Positions 20,001 to 27,545 of a stretch of 64,000 nt of DNA are shown here, piece by piece. The notes beneath the pieces are model-generated. The model searched no databases. It was not told where the DNA came from and saw nothing but the letters and a program-made list of their open reading frames with translations. A program made the translations under genes and the position numbers. Source of the DNA: Kitasatospora sp. NBC_01266 (GTDB taxonomy: Bacteria > Actinomycetota > Actinomycetes > Streptomycetales > Streptomycetaceae); NCBI RefSeq assembly GCF_036242395.1, contig NZ_CP108458.1:3844001-3908000 (forward strand), written 5' to 3'. Position 1 is the stretch's first letter; each line of letters opens with the position of its first letter.

Positions 20001-20734
20001 TCCTTGCCGATGCTGCGGGCATAGCGCTCCTCGAAGGCGGCGTCCCGGCGTTCGGCCGGCGAGATGCCGAGCACCCGGACGGGGGCGGGCAGGTGGCGGG
20101 CCAGCAGTTCGGCCAGGCCGGGCGCGCCGAGCAGCGGGACCAGCGGGACCAGGCCGAGCTGGGAGTGGCTCCAGACCTCGGGGGCGAGATCGGCGGTGGC
20201 CAGGCCGAGCAGCAGGCCGTTGAAGACCACCGGTGCGCCCGACATGCCCGCCCAGGGCGAGTCGGCGCCGGGCACCGGGTTCGGTGGCCGGTGCTGGGTG
20301 CTGAGGGTGTGCCGTCCGGTGCCGATCCCGGTGCCGGGGGCCAGCGTGCCGACCAGTTGGTGGCTGCGCAGCACCGCGCCGTCCTCCCGGCCCGCGGCGG
20401 GGTAGCCGATCGCGTGGCAGAGCGGCAGCGGCTCCAGGCCTTCGATCCGGCCCCAGGGCAACGGGCGGAAGGTGGCGGCGAATTCGGGGCGGACCAGGTC
20501 CCGGGTGGCCAGCAGCAGGGCGAGGTCCGAGCTGCCGTCGGGGGTGCGCCAGAGCACCGAGCAGCGCACCCAGCCCACCCCGCCGCCCGGGACGGCGGCC
20601 TCGATCCGGACGGGGGCCGCCGCCGCGGGCGGCAGCACGTGGGCGACGGTGAGGATCAGCCGTCCGGTGAGCAGCAGCCCGCTGCCCTGCCCGGCCGCCC
20701 GGACGGCCGCGACCCGCTGGGCCGTCAGGCTCAA
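17078..20734 (-). CDS. Trypsin-like protease / NACHT NTPase / TPR protein
   Basis: This 1218-residue protein has three parts. Residues 1-220 form a chymotrypsin-fold serine protease with the full triad H32 (TVAHV), D70 (SSDLALL) and S165 (GMSGAP). Residues about 300-620 are a NACHT NTPase with Walker A GQAGSGKT at 325-332 and Walker B LLVDGLDEIP. Residues about 830-1218 are TPR-like repeats (for example AGHPDTFAPRLRLADAYLDCG). This STAND layout is that of predicted conflict systems in which sensing by the repeats triggers NTPase assembly and protease activation. The start is a TTG overlapping the stop of the trypco2 gene (TTGA), implying coupled translation. The trigger and substrate are unknown. 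Confidence 0.88.
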   Translation of the reverse strand: MSLTAQRVAAVRAAGQGSGLLLTGRLILTVAHVLPPAAAAPVRIEAAVPGGGVGWVRCSVLWRTPDGSSDLALLLATRDLVRPEFAATFRPLPWGRIEGLEPLPLCHAIGYPAAGREDGAVLRSHQLVGTLAPGTGIGTGRHTLSTQHRPPNPVPGADSPWAGMSGAPVVFNGLLLGLATADLAPEVWSHSQLGLVPLVPLLGAPGLAELLARHLPAPVRVLGISPAERRDAAFEERYARSIGKEHGRLKIFGLPQSLPWDLGTAYLSLQAVQLSGPQRIAVRPVTWRDRQSDAVPGSDSLLGPPDRRGRVEGMLKHRRRVLLRGQAGSGKTTLLQWLAVNAVAGTLVGELAELNYRVPFVLRLRTMFQLRNLQPVPAEFLAMDRSPVADGQPPGWADRVFAAGRAILLVDGLDEIPQSERDEAGEWLAELLASYPNCFTLVTVRPSGVPARWLEHLRFEELLLCPMDEWDRNRFIDRWHQAALAAERATTEATAPEQLTDTELEALEEEFRARKHALRRTLGQSPELELLTDSPLLCAMICALHSEWEGALPRRKMELYELALDMLLLRRDKQRRVVVEPLGHQFGREEQLAPLQRMARWLVLNGQHEGDRSDALRQIDQVLPSLPAARAGIDAEQMLRHLVERTGLLTETSVDTFEFVHRTFQDYLAGREFAQNRDFGLLAGMATDERWADVIRMAVGHCPPPDRVRLLHGLLAEADGRAEPREARWLRLVAASCLPYASVLDEETRAAVLATLLPLLRLYPVEQQAAFEQREWQGLFAIGEELLPLLGPDTDLPLWLVCRLLERMGREEALTRLVAVNARIAAEQSERDALASRELLARAYQEAGDLGQAIPVLEQLVTLSEAVYGAGHPDTFAPRLRLADAYLDCGRLSGALTRYQQLLADAESTAAAADRLHIRSRLATAYLTAGATDRAVPLFEQLKAQTEELHGPESRLALEARGNHATALRDNGALTKAIAAFEWLLPDAERILGADDPVTLAIRTDFATALVELGDLARAVPALEQVHADTVRALGEDYPATLTAGLRLAAAYIAAGDQLRAVPLLEAIEVARTRVYGQAHPATFAARRHLAVAYLGLGERAAAFDLLHTTLERARRSVGDEHPESLALRYELGVATRRSGDPARAVNLLRAVLSDRWALLGERHPDTLRTRHQLAKAHWAAGESVEAAQLAGRTLALCLTYLSEAHPLTAAVRASLGS

Positions 20735-21057
20735 TGGAAGCCCTCACGGCTGCCCAGGTCGGGATTGCCGACCAGGACGCTGCCGCCGGTGACCAGGTCC
20801 TTGGGGGTGAGCGAGACAGTGATCTTGTGTGTCCGGGTGCGGCCCGCGCCGGCCTCGGCGTCCGCCCGCACCACCCAGGCCTTGACGCCGCCCTTGACGG
20901 TCACGTCGCGGCGCAGTTCCACGGCGAGTTCCAGTTCCACCGGGCCGACCTCGAACTGGAACCGCTCGCCGGCCGCGCGGTCGGCCGCTGCCGCGAGTTG
21001 TCGTCGAATGGCCTCGATCGCCTCCGCGAGTTCGATGTCCGCGAATCCGTCGTTCAC
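20731..21057 (-). CDS. Trypco2-domain protein, partner of the protease-NACHT gene
   Basis: This is a 108-residue protein of the trypsin-co-occurring domain 2 type: a helical start (IELAEAIEAIRRQLAAAA), a beta-rich core (FQFEVGPVELELAVELRRDV, KITVSLTPKD) and a conserved end. Such domains are found beside trypsin-like proteases fused to STAND NTPases. Its stop overlaps the TTG start of the protease-NACHT gene, so the two form a tight operon. It may act as adaptor, regulator or substrate of the protease; this is inferred from co-occurrence. Confidence 0.8.
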   Translation of the reverse strand: MNDGFADIELAEAIEAIRRQLAAAADRAAGERFQFEVGPVELELAVELRRDVTVKGGVKAWVVRADAEAGAGRTRTHKITVSLTPKDLVTGGSVLVGNPDLGSREGFH

Positions 21058-21177
21058 GTCGCCCCCACCTGCCCGGTCATCGGCCGAGTCGGCCGAATCG
21101 GTCTGCTGTATCGAACCGCGTCGTTTGACCGGTTCACGACCGATCGCTCATCAGCGTTGACGATAGGCGACTTTGCG

Positions 21178-22338
21178 TCAACCCCGAGTCTGGTCCGCCA
21201 GCTTGAGGAAATCGGCGAAGGACTCCTTGACCTGCGCGGCCGTCCAGGCGAGGGCCGGGGTCAGGGCGGTCACCTCGGTCAGCGCCAGGTCCGGTTGGCT
21301 GGACTGCGTCCAGGTGCCGAAGAGCGCGTCGCCGGTCAGCTGGGCGTGCCGCAGGTTCGCCTCGGTGAGCCGCTCGGGCGAGTACGGCAGCAGCAGCTGG
21401 AACTGGTGGGTGTGCGGCGGGTCGGGGTACAGCCGGCCGCCGGGCACCTGGTCCAGCGCCTGGCGCAGCCCGTCCGCGACGATCCGGGCCTGCGCCAGAT
21501 AGCTTGGCAGCCGGGGCAGTTCACGGTTCAGTGCGGCGAGCGCGGAGAGCGCGGCGGGCCACTGCTGGTAGACCAGCCCGCCGTAGCGGTGCCGCCAGCC
21601 GCGGGCCTCCTGGATCAGCTCCAGGTCGCCGGCCAGTGCGGCGCCGCTGATCCCGCCCAGCGCCTTGTAGAAGGAGACGTATACCGAGTCGCCCAGCGCG
21701 GCCAGCCGCGGCAGCGGCCGGTTGTAGGACGCGGCCGCCTCCCAGAGCCGGGCGCCGTCCAGGTGCACCGCGGCCCCGCGCTCGCGGGCGGCGGCCACCA
21801 GCTCGGTCAGCGCGGTCCACTCGGGCAGCAGGAAGCCGGCTGCCCGCAGCGGCAGTTCGAGCATCAGGGTGCCGAACGGCTCGTCGAAGTCACGCAGTTC
21901 GGCGGCGGTGGCCAGCCGCGCGGCGGCGGTGGGCCAGACCGAGTCCAGCCCGGTGAGCCGCCGGTGGGCGTGGCGCTCGTGGGTCTCCAGGTGGAAGAGC
22001 GGATGGGTGGCCACCACCGAGTCGCCGCGCCGTCTGGCCCAGCAGCGCAGCGCGACCTGCTGGGCCATGGTCCCGGTGGGGAAGAAGAGCGCGGCGGGCT
22101 TGCCGAGCAGTTCGGCGACCCGCTGCTCCAGCTCGGCGACCACGCCGTCGCCGTAGACGTCGGGCCGCTCCATCGGCCCGACGGCGGTGCGGGCGTCGGC
22201 GCCCAGCTCGGCCAGGCGTTCGTGCAGGGTGACCGGGCGCGGCCCGGAGAGGATTCGCTGGGCGGCCCGCCAGAGGGCGAACCGGCGGTCTGCCGTGCTG
22301 GGTGTCGATCCCGTTCGGCTGTGCGACTCGTAGGCCAT
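21178..22338 (-). CDS. PLP-dependent beta-eliminating lyase / threonine-aldolase-like enzyme
   Basis: This 386-residue fold-type I PLP enzyme is similar to low-specificity threonine aldolases. It has DVYGDGVVAELEQRVAELLGK, FFPTGTMAQQVALR, a helix with AVHLDGARLWEAA (the aspartate that contacts the PLP ring nitrogen), and SFYKALGGISGAALAG with the probable Schiff-base lysine. Reaction: reversible cleavage of a beta-hydroxy amino acid to glycine and an aldehyde, or related beta-elimination. ATG 22338 is used; TTG 22353 is possible. Neither has an ideal ribosome site, and an AGGG abuts the ATG. It lies upstream of the trypco2 gene, 120 bp apart, probably unrelated. Confidence 0.82.
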   Translation of the reverse strand: MAYESHSRTGSTPSTADRRFALWRAAQRILSGPRPVTLHERLAELGADARTAVGPMERPDVYGDGVVAELEQRVAELLGKPAALFFPTGTMAQQVALRCWARRRGDSVVATHPLFHLETHERHAHRRLTGLDSVWPTAAARLATAAELRDFDEPFGTLMLELPLRAAGFLLPEWTALTELVAAARERGAAVHLDGARLWEAAASYNRPLPRLAALGDSVYVSFYKALGGISGAALAGDLELIQEARGWRHRYGGLVYQQWPAALSALAALNRELPRLPSYLAQARIVADGLRQALDQVPGGRLYPDPPHTHQFQLLLPYSPERLTEANLRHAQLTGDALFGTWTQSSQPDLALTEVTALTPALAWTAAQVKESFADFLKLADQTRG

Positions 22339-22649
22339 CCCTCGATGGTCCAACAGGCGGGCGACGGGCGGAAGGCCGCGACGGGTTCGGCGGTGGCGGG
22401 CGCGGCGGTGGCGCTTCTCACAGCGCGAACGGCCGATACGACCGCGGATAGTAGACCCGCCGATGATCCGATTACTGGACCAATCCGCCGATCGCCTGAA
22501 AATCTGAGACGCCTTGAACTACACGCCGTCGTAGCTGATCGGATTTCGCTACCACCTCACCGACGGTTACATCTGTAGGGTCCCCCGCCGAGCGCCCCCC
22601 TTGGGTCGGCTCCGCGCTGTCCCCGAGCCGCTGCGAGGTCGAGTCCACG
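22339..22649. other. Intergenic region between lyase and M23 genes
   Basis: This divergent gap of about 310 bp carries no recognisable gene. It is AT-richer around 22460-22570, where promoters for both neighbours are expected. I looked for a c-di-AMP (ydaO-type) riboswitch, which precedes some Streptomyces cell-wall hydrolase genes, and did not recognise one. Confidence 0.5.
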
Positions 22650-23684
22650 TTGTCCGCCGAACCCACTGGCGCCGCCAGGGGCCTTGAGGCCCTCAAAACC
22701 CTCAGGACCCGCCAGGCCCTGCAGGCTCTGAAGGCCCTGAAGCCGCCGCAGGCCCTGAAGGCCGTGAAGGCCGTGCAGGCCCTTGAGCCCGCCAAGGCCC
22801 TGCAGACCTTCGGCGAGACCTGCGAGGAGACCTTCGAGGCCGCCAAGGCCCGCTGCACCACCCTGCGCGTGCGCCTGGGCCGCGGGCGCCACGCCCGGCC
22901 GCGCCTGGTCCGCCGCCTCGCCCTGCCGGAGGTGGCCCTGCCGGACGTCGACCTCTACGCCGTCTTCCGCGGGCCGCACCGGCGCACGGCGATCACCTCG
23001 GCGCTCGCGGGGGCGGCACTCCTCGGGGTGGCGCTCTCGGCGGTGCCGGGCAGCGCGGTGGCGCAGACGGTGCACCCGACGACTCCCGGCAGCTCCGAAT
23101 TCAGCCTGGCGCACGGCCGGGTGCCGTTCGACAACCTGGTGCAGGTGGCCGACCCGAGCGCGTACCAGCTGCCGCACGGGGCGCCGTCCTCGCAGCAGGC
23201 GGTCGCGGTGGCGGGCAACCTGGCCGGCCCGGCCGAGCCGGAGCACCCCGCGCCCCCCGCGCCGCCGGCCCGGCCCGACTGGTCGGCCCCCGCGCCCGGC
23301 GCACCGATCAGCAACGGCTACGGCCACCCCGACCCCGGCTACGCGGCCGGCTACCACACCGGCGTGGACTTCGCGGTCAACGAGGGCACCCCGCTGCTCG
23401 CGGTCGGCAAGGGCAGCGTGGTCTCGTCCGGGCGGGCCGGCGCCTACGGCAACCAGGTGGTGCTGAAGCTGGCCGACGGCCGCTTCGCGCAGTACGCGCA
23501 CCTGTCCCGGCTGGACGTCAGCGCCGGCGACCAGGTGACGGCCGGTCAGCAGATCGGCGCCGCCGGCAGCACCGGCAACGCCACCGGCCCGCACCTGCAC
23601 TTCGAGATCCGCACCGCCAACACCTACGGCGCGGTGATCGACCCGGTGGCCTACCTGCGGGCGCACGGGGTCACCGGGCTCTGA
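22650..23684 (+). CDS. M23 peptidase with long Ala/Leu/Lys-repeat cytoplasmic region
   Basis: The C-terminal domain (about 220-344) is a LytM/M23 zinc endopeptidase with ligands H236 and D240 (HTGVD) and H315/H317 (PHLHFE), which would cut peptidoglycan cross-bridges outside the cell. A membrane segment (about 113-135) ends in a signal-like SAVPGSAVAQ. Before it lie about 110 unusual residues, beginning with degenerate repeats such as LQALKALKPPQALKAVKAVQAL, encoded by an imperfect tandem AAGGCCCTG-like repeat. TTG 22650 is the first start in frame and has no clear ribosome site. Translation could instead begin further in, giving a normal-length secreted enzyme. Confidence 0.78.
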   Translation: MSAEPTGAARGLEALKTLRTRQALQALKALKPPQALKAVKAVQALEPAKALQTFGETCEETFEAAKARCTTLRVRLGRGRHARPRLVRRLALPEVALPDVDLYAVFRGPHRRTAITSALAGAALLGVALSAVPGSAVAQTVHPTTPGSSEFSLAHGRVPFDNLVQVADPSAYQLPHGAPSSQQAVAVAGNLAGPAEPEHPAPPAPPARPDWSAPAPGAPISNGYGHPDPGYAAGYHTGVDFAVNEGTPLLAVGKGSVVSSGRAGAYGNQVVLKLADGRFAQYAHLSRLDVSAGDQVTAGQQIGAAGSTGNATGPHLHFEIRTANTYGAVIDPVAYLRAHGVTGL

Positions 23685-23721
23685 CCGCCCGGCGGGGCCC
23701 CGGGCTCCCGCCCGGACCCGC

Positions 23722-24351
23722 CTACCGGGTCTCGCTCACCCGGGGCTCGATCCGGCCGGCGTTCTCCAGCGCGACGGTGAGCGCGGCGGCCACCGCCTCG
23801 TCCACCGTCGCGGTCTGCCCGACCTCCGCCGGGATGCCGCCGGCCGGCTCCTGCTCGAGGTCGTTCTTCAGCAGGAAGAACGCCGAGTTCACCGAGAAGA
23901 GCGCCATGGTGGCGCGCAGCCGGTCGTCGAACGAGGCTCCCGGGCCGTGCACCAGGCGGACCATCTTGACCATCCGGCTCTTGAACTCCAGCCCGGCCGG
24001 CGACTCGCGCAGCGCCGGCTGGTTGTCGTGGAAGAACCGCAGCAGCGGGGCCCGCTCGGCCACCCCTTCGGCGAACCGGCGGACCAACTCGTCGCGCACC
24101 GCCGGGGACCAGGTCTGCTGCTCGCCCCACGCGATGGTCTCGTCGATCGGCGCGACCATCGACTCCACGATGCCGTGGACGATGTCGTCCTTGGTCTTGA
24201 AGTGGTAGTACAGCGCGGCTTTCGTGACTCCGAGCCGGTCGGCGATCTCCCGCAGCGAGGTCTTCTCGTAGCCATGCTCCGAGAAGAGCTCCAGCGCGAC
24301 CGAGATGATCCGGGCGCGGGTGCCACCGCGGGGGCTCTGCAACGTACTCAT
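23722..24351 (-). CDS. TetR-family repressor of the adjacent MFS exporter
   Basis: This 209-residue TetR regulator has a classic N-terminal HTH (about 12-58, ISVALELFSEHGYEKTSLRE, then LGVTKAALYYHF) and a helical ligand domain. It is divergent from the DHA2 exporter gene, the usual arrangement for drug-responsive repressors. The 18-bp palindrome at 24508-24525 just downstream of the exporter promoter is its probable operator. The inducing ligand cannot be read from the sequence, but it is probably a substrate of the exporter. Confidence 0.93.
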   Translation of the reverse strand: MSTLQSPRGGTRARIISVALELFSEHGYEKTSLREIADRLGVTKAALYYHFKTKDDIVHGIVESMVAPIDETIAWGEQQTWSPAVRDELVRRFAEGVAERAPLLRFFHDNQPALRESPAGLEFKSRMVKMVRLVHGPGASFDDRLRATMALFSVNSAFFLLKNDLEQEPAGGIPAEVGQTATVDEAVAAALTVALENAGRIEPRVSETR

Positions 24352-24462
24352 GGCTTCGTGGCCTGCCTAGCTAGCTGCGGGGGTGGGGAGTGTCGGTCGA
24401 GCCGCACCCGCCCACGTCATGCGGACATTCTCGCCGTCCGCACGGCCGTGGCCGAATTCAGC

Positions 24463-24492
24463 TTGACGCCTGGCTTATCCAGACCTTACCGT
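24463..24492 (+). promoter_or_regulatory. Promoter of the DHA2 exporter gene
   Basis: TTGACG (24463-24468) and TACCGT (24487-24492) with an 18-bp spacer lie 16 bp upstream of the TetR-type palindrome, so transcription should start inside or just before the operator. Confidence 0.6.
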
Positions 24493-24507
24493 GCCAGCGG
24501 ACCAATA

Positions 24508-24525
24508 ACTAGCCGGTCGGCAAGT
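24508..24525. promoter_or_regulatory. TetR-type operator
   Basis: The sequence ACTAGCCGGTCGGCAAGT is an 18-bp palindrome with 14 symmetric positions and the CCGGTCGG core seen in many operators of TetR repressors of EmrB/QacA-type pumps. It lies immediately downstream of the exporter -10. Confidence 0.7.
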
Positions 24526-24635
24526 AAGCCCAGCGGGCACCAGAGTGAAGCACCGTACGCAGCCGACGACAAGAGGACCGTGAACCGCGCGAACCACGCG
24601 GCCAGCGGTCCGAACGCGCTTTCAGGAGAGGCACC

Positions 24636-26237
24636 ATGGCACAGCAGCAGGTCGACGCGAAGGCGGAGAACCCGCCGGACGGCGTCGCGGGGGAGGCCGG
24701 CGAGCAGCGGCCCGTCCGTTCGGCGCGAGAGATCCGCCTGGTGATGATCGGGCTGGTCATCACCATGATGCTCGCGATGCTCGACAACCTGATCGTCGGC
24801 ACCGCGATGCCCACCATCGTCGGTGACCTGCACGGGGCCAACCACCTGTCCTGGGTGGTCACCTCGTACACCCTGGCCACCGCCGCCGCCACCCCGGTCT
24901 GGGGCAAACTGGGCGACCTCTACGGCCGCAAGGGCACCTTCCTCACCTCGATCGTGATCTTCCTGATCGGCTCGGCGCTGGCCGGCCTGTCGCAGAACAT
25001 GAACGAGATGATCGCCTTCCGCGCCCTGCAGGGCCTGGGCGCCGGCGGTCTGATGGTCGGCGTGATGTCGATCATGGGCGCGCTGGTCTCGCCCCGCGAG
25101 CGCGGCAAGTACCAGGGCATGTTCGCCGCCGTCATGGCGATCGCCACGGTCGGCGGCCCGCTGCTGGGCGGCTTCATCACCGACCACTTCAGCTGGCACT
25201 GGATCTTCTACATCAACCTGCCGCTGGGCCTGATCGCCCTCGCCGTGGTGACGATCACCCTGCACCTGCCCAAGGTCCGGTCCACCGCGAAGGTCGACTA
25301 CCTCGGCGCGCTGCTGCTGACCATCGGCATCACCTCGCTGGTGCTCATCACCACTTGGGGCGGCACCCAGTACGCCTGGGGCTCCAAGCACATCATCGGC
25401 CTGATCGTGCTGGCCGCCGCCTCGCTGATCGGCTTCTGCTACGTCGAGCAGCGGGCCCAGGAGCCGATGCTCCCGCTGGGCATGTTCCGCAACCGCGACT
25501 TCACCGTGGTCTCGGTCATCGGCTTCATCGTCGGTTTCCAGATGTTCGGTGGCGTCACCTTCCTGCCGCAGTACCAGCAGATCGTCCAGGGCGCCTCGGC
25601 CACCAACTCCGGCCTGCTGCTGATGCCGATGATGTTCGGCATGCTGGTGGTCTCGCTGGTGGTCGGTCAGGTGGTCACCAAGACCGGCAAGTACCGGATC
25701 TTCCCGATCGTCGGCACCGTGGTGATGGGCGTCGGCTCGCTGCTGCTCTCCACCATGGGCGTCGGCACCACCCGCCTGACCTCCAGCATCTTCATGGCAG
25801 TGCTCGGCGCCGGCATGGGCTTCCTGATGCAGATCACCATGCTGGTCTCGCAGAACAGCGTGGAGCTCAAGGACATGGGCGTGGCCAGCTCGACCGCCAC
25901 CCTGTTCCGCACCATCGGCGGCTCCTTCGGTGTGGCGCTGTTCGGCTCGATCTTCACCAACCGGATCACCGACAACCTCAAGAGCCTGCCGTCGGCCGGC
26001 CAGGGCGGCGGCCTCGACCAGATCACGCCGGAGAAGCTGCGCACCCTGCCGCCGCACTACCAGGACGCGATCCACCACGCCTTCAGCAACGGCAACCACG
26101 CGGTCTTCGTCTGGGCCGCGGGGATCAGCGTGATCTCGATCGTGGCCGCCCTCTTCCTGAAGGGCACCCCGCTGCGGGGCGCCGGCAAGGGCGCTGAGAA
26201 GCCCGAGGGCAGCGACATGGCGGCGATGGCGCACTGA
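24636..26237 (+). CDS. DHA2-family (EmrB/QacA) 14-helix MFS exporter
   Basis: This 533-residue membrane protein has about fourteen helices and motif A (GKLGDLYGRKG) after helix 2, motif D1-like MLAMLDNLIVGTAMPTI in helix 1, and an antiporter motif C (GPLLGGFI) in helix 5. DHA2 pumps export drugs or antibiotics by proton antiport. ATG 24636 is preceded by AGGAGAGG. It is divergent from the TetR gene with promoter and operator between, and ends in a strong terminator. The substrate is unknown. Confidence 0.93.
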   Translation: MAQQQVDAKAENPPDGVAGEAGEQRPVRSAREIRLVMIGLVITMMLAMLDNLIVGTAMPTIVGDLHGANHLSWVVTSYTLATAAATPVWGKLGDLYGRKGTFLTSIVIFLIGSALAGLSQNMNEMIAFRALQGLGAGGLMVGVMSIMGALVSPRERGKYQGMFAAVMAIATVGGPLLGGFITDHFSWHWIFYINLPLGLIALAVVTITLHLPKVRSTAKVDYLGALLLTIGITSLVLITTWGGTQYAWGSKHIIGLIVLAAASLIGFCYVEQRAQEPMLPLGMFRNRDFTVVSVIGFIVGFQMFGGVTFLPQYQQIVQGASATNSGLLLMPMMFGMLVVSLVVGQVVTKTGKYRIFPIVGTVVMGVGSLLLSTMGVGTTRLTSSIFMAVLGAGMGFLMQITMLVSQNSVELKDMGVASSTATLFRTIGGSFGVALFGSIFTNRITDNLKSLPSAGQGGGLDQITPEKLRTLPPHYQDAIHHAFSNGNHAVFVWAAGISVISIVAALFLKGTPLRGAGKGAEKPEGSDMAAMAH

Positions 26238-26260
26238 CCCGCGCATCCGCCTGACAAGCC

Positions 26261-26303
26261 GACGGCGGGTGGGCCCGGAGGGATCCCGGGCCCACCCGCC
26301 GTC
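26261..26303. terminator. Terminator after the DHA2 exporter
   Basis: Perfect 18-bp arms (26261-26278 and 26286-26303) with a seven-base loop are followed by TGTCTTT. It lies between the exporter and the convergent mutY gene. Confidence 0.9.
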
Positions 26304-26311
26304 TGTCTTTC

Positions 26312-26405
26312 GCGGCGGCTCTCCCGCCAGGCTTTACCGGCGGCTCTCCCACCAGGCTCTCCCACCAGGCTTTCCCGCCAGGCTTCCCGGCGGCTTTCCC
26401 GCCGG
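26312..26405. repeat. Degenerate 13-bp tandem repeats downstream of mutY
   Basis: About six imperfect copies of a unit like CTCTCCCACCAGG or CTTTCCCGCCAGG follow each other, some with an inserted CGGCGG. They fill the gap between the terminator at 26303 and the end of mutY. No coding sense was found. Confidence 0.75.
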
Positions 26406-26408
26406 CCG

Positions 26409-27302
26409 TCACACCGGCAGGCGGAAACGTCCCTCGCCCACCGGTTCGACCAGGCCGTCGATGATCAGGCCGTCCAGCGCCCGGGAACGCTGCACGGGGT
26501 CGGGCCAGACGGCGTCCAGGCGCTGCCGGGGGACCTCGCCGTGCGCCTCGCGGAGCACCGCGAGCAGCTTGCCGCGCACCTGGCGGTCGGTGCCCTCGTA
26601 GGTCTGGCCGCGCCGGGCCGGGCCCTGGTACGGCGGTCGGCCCGCCCGGTCCCAGGCGCAGTGCGGGCGCAGCGGGCAGGCGCCGCACTCGGGGCCGCGG
26701 GCGGTGCAGACCAGCGCGCCCAGCTCCATCACGCCCACCGCCCAGCTGGCGGCCACCTCGGGGTGGTCGGGGAGCAGCTCGGTGGCGGTGCGGCGCTCGG
26801 CCGCGGTGGTGGCCTGGGCGGGGTACTCCTCGCCGGTCACCGCGCGGGCGAGGACCCGGCGGACGTTGGTGTCCAGCACCGCGTGCCGCTGGCGGAAGGC
26901 GAAGGAGGCGACGGCCGCCGCCGTGTACTCGCCGACGCCGGGCAGCGCGAGCAGGTCGGCGTGCTCGGCCGGCACCTCGCCGCCGTGCCGCTCGACGATC
27001 GCGGTGGCAGCCGCGTGCAGCCGCAGGGCCCGGCGCGGGTAGCCGAGCCGGCCCCACATCCGCACCGCCTCACCAGGGGCGTCGGCGGCCAGCGCGGCCG
27101 GGGTGGGCCAGCGCTCCAACCAGGCGGCGTAGGCGGGCAGCACCCGCTTGACCGGCGTCTGCTGGAGCATGAACTCACTCACCATCACCGCCCACGGCGA
27201 GGCGTCGGGCGTGCGCCACGGCAGGTCGCGGGCATGCTCCCGGTACCAGTCGAGCACGATGCTGTGCAGCAGCGGGGCGGGGGTCACAGAGGTCGTTGCC
27301 AT
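26409..27302 (-). CDS. mutY: A/G-specific adenine DNA glycosylase MutY
   Basis: MutY removes adenine mispaired with 8-oxoguanine. The 297-residue protein has the catalytic glutamate E43 (MVSEFMLQQT), a helix-hairpin-helix (LPGVGEYTAAAV, 119-130), D143 (LDTNV) and the iron-sulfur cluster cysteines C198, C205, C208 and C214 (C-x6-C-x2-C-x5-C). The C-terminal MutT-like domain of the E. coli enzyme is largely absent, as in other streptomycete MutY proteins of about 300 residues. ATG 27302 gives the standard start; the codons upstream to 27476 are not supported. A 12-bp tandem repeat lies in its leader. Confidence 0.95.
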   Translation of the reverse strand: MATTSVTPAPLLHSIVLDWYREHARDLPWRTPDASPWAVMVSEFMLQQTPVKRVLPAYAAWLERWPTPAALAADAPGEAVRMWGRLGYPRRALRLHAAATAIVERHGGEVPAEHADLLALPGVGEYTAAAVASFAFRQRHAVLDTNVRRVLARAVTGEEYPAQATTAAERRTATELLPDHPEVAASWAVGVMELGALVCTARGPECGACPLRPHCAWDRAGRPPYQGPARRGQTYEGTDRQVRGKLLAVLREAHGEVPRQRLDAVWPDPVQRSRALDGLIIDGLVEPVGEGRFRLPV

Positions 27303-27340
27303 AGCGTCTCCGATCCTCGCACACGGCGCGGAGCACCGGG

Positions 27341-27374
27341 GCGGGGTCCGGAGCGGGGTCCGGAGCGGGGCCGG
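27341..27374. repeat. 12-bp direct repeat upstream of mutY
   Basis: GCGGGGTCCGGA occurs twice in tandem (27341-27352, 27353-27364), followed by a partial third copy, about 40 bp upstream of the mutY start on the minus strand. Confidence 0.7.
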
Positions 27375-27545
27375 CCCGGTTCCGGGGTACCGCCGTTCGA
27401 TCACCGCCGAGTGGCCCTGGGGACGCCACCGAGTGGCCGTCGAATCGTCGCTCGAACGGCGGAAATACCGGATCATCTGAAAGATCGGGGTTCGAGACCG
27501 GTGTTGGTGCGACGAGCGGTGCTCCGGCTCTCGTAGAGTTTGATC

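Noticed and set aside
17843..21160. 1105-codon frame opposite the protease-NACHT gene
   Set aside because: It runs through two real genes and the gap between them, and has no domain; the opposite strand has an intact triad and Walker motifs.
22440..22650. Possible c-di-AMP riboswitch before the M23 gene
   Set aside because: Searched for because disA is nearby, but the conserved ydaO-type elements were not recognisable.
26312..26405. CRISPR-like array
   Set aside because: Units are adjacent and degenerate with no unique spacers, and there are no cas genes.
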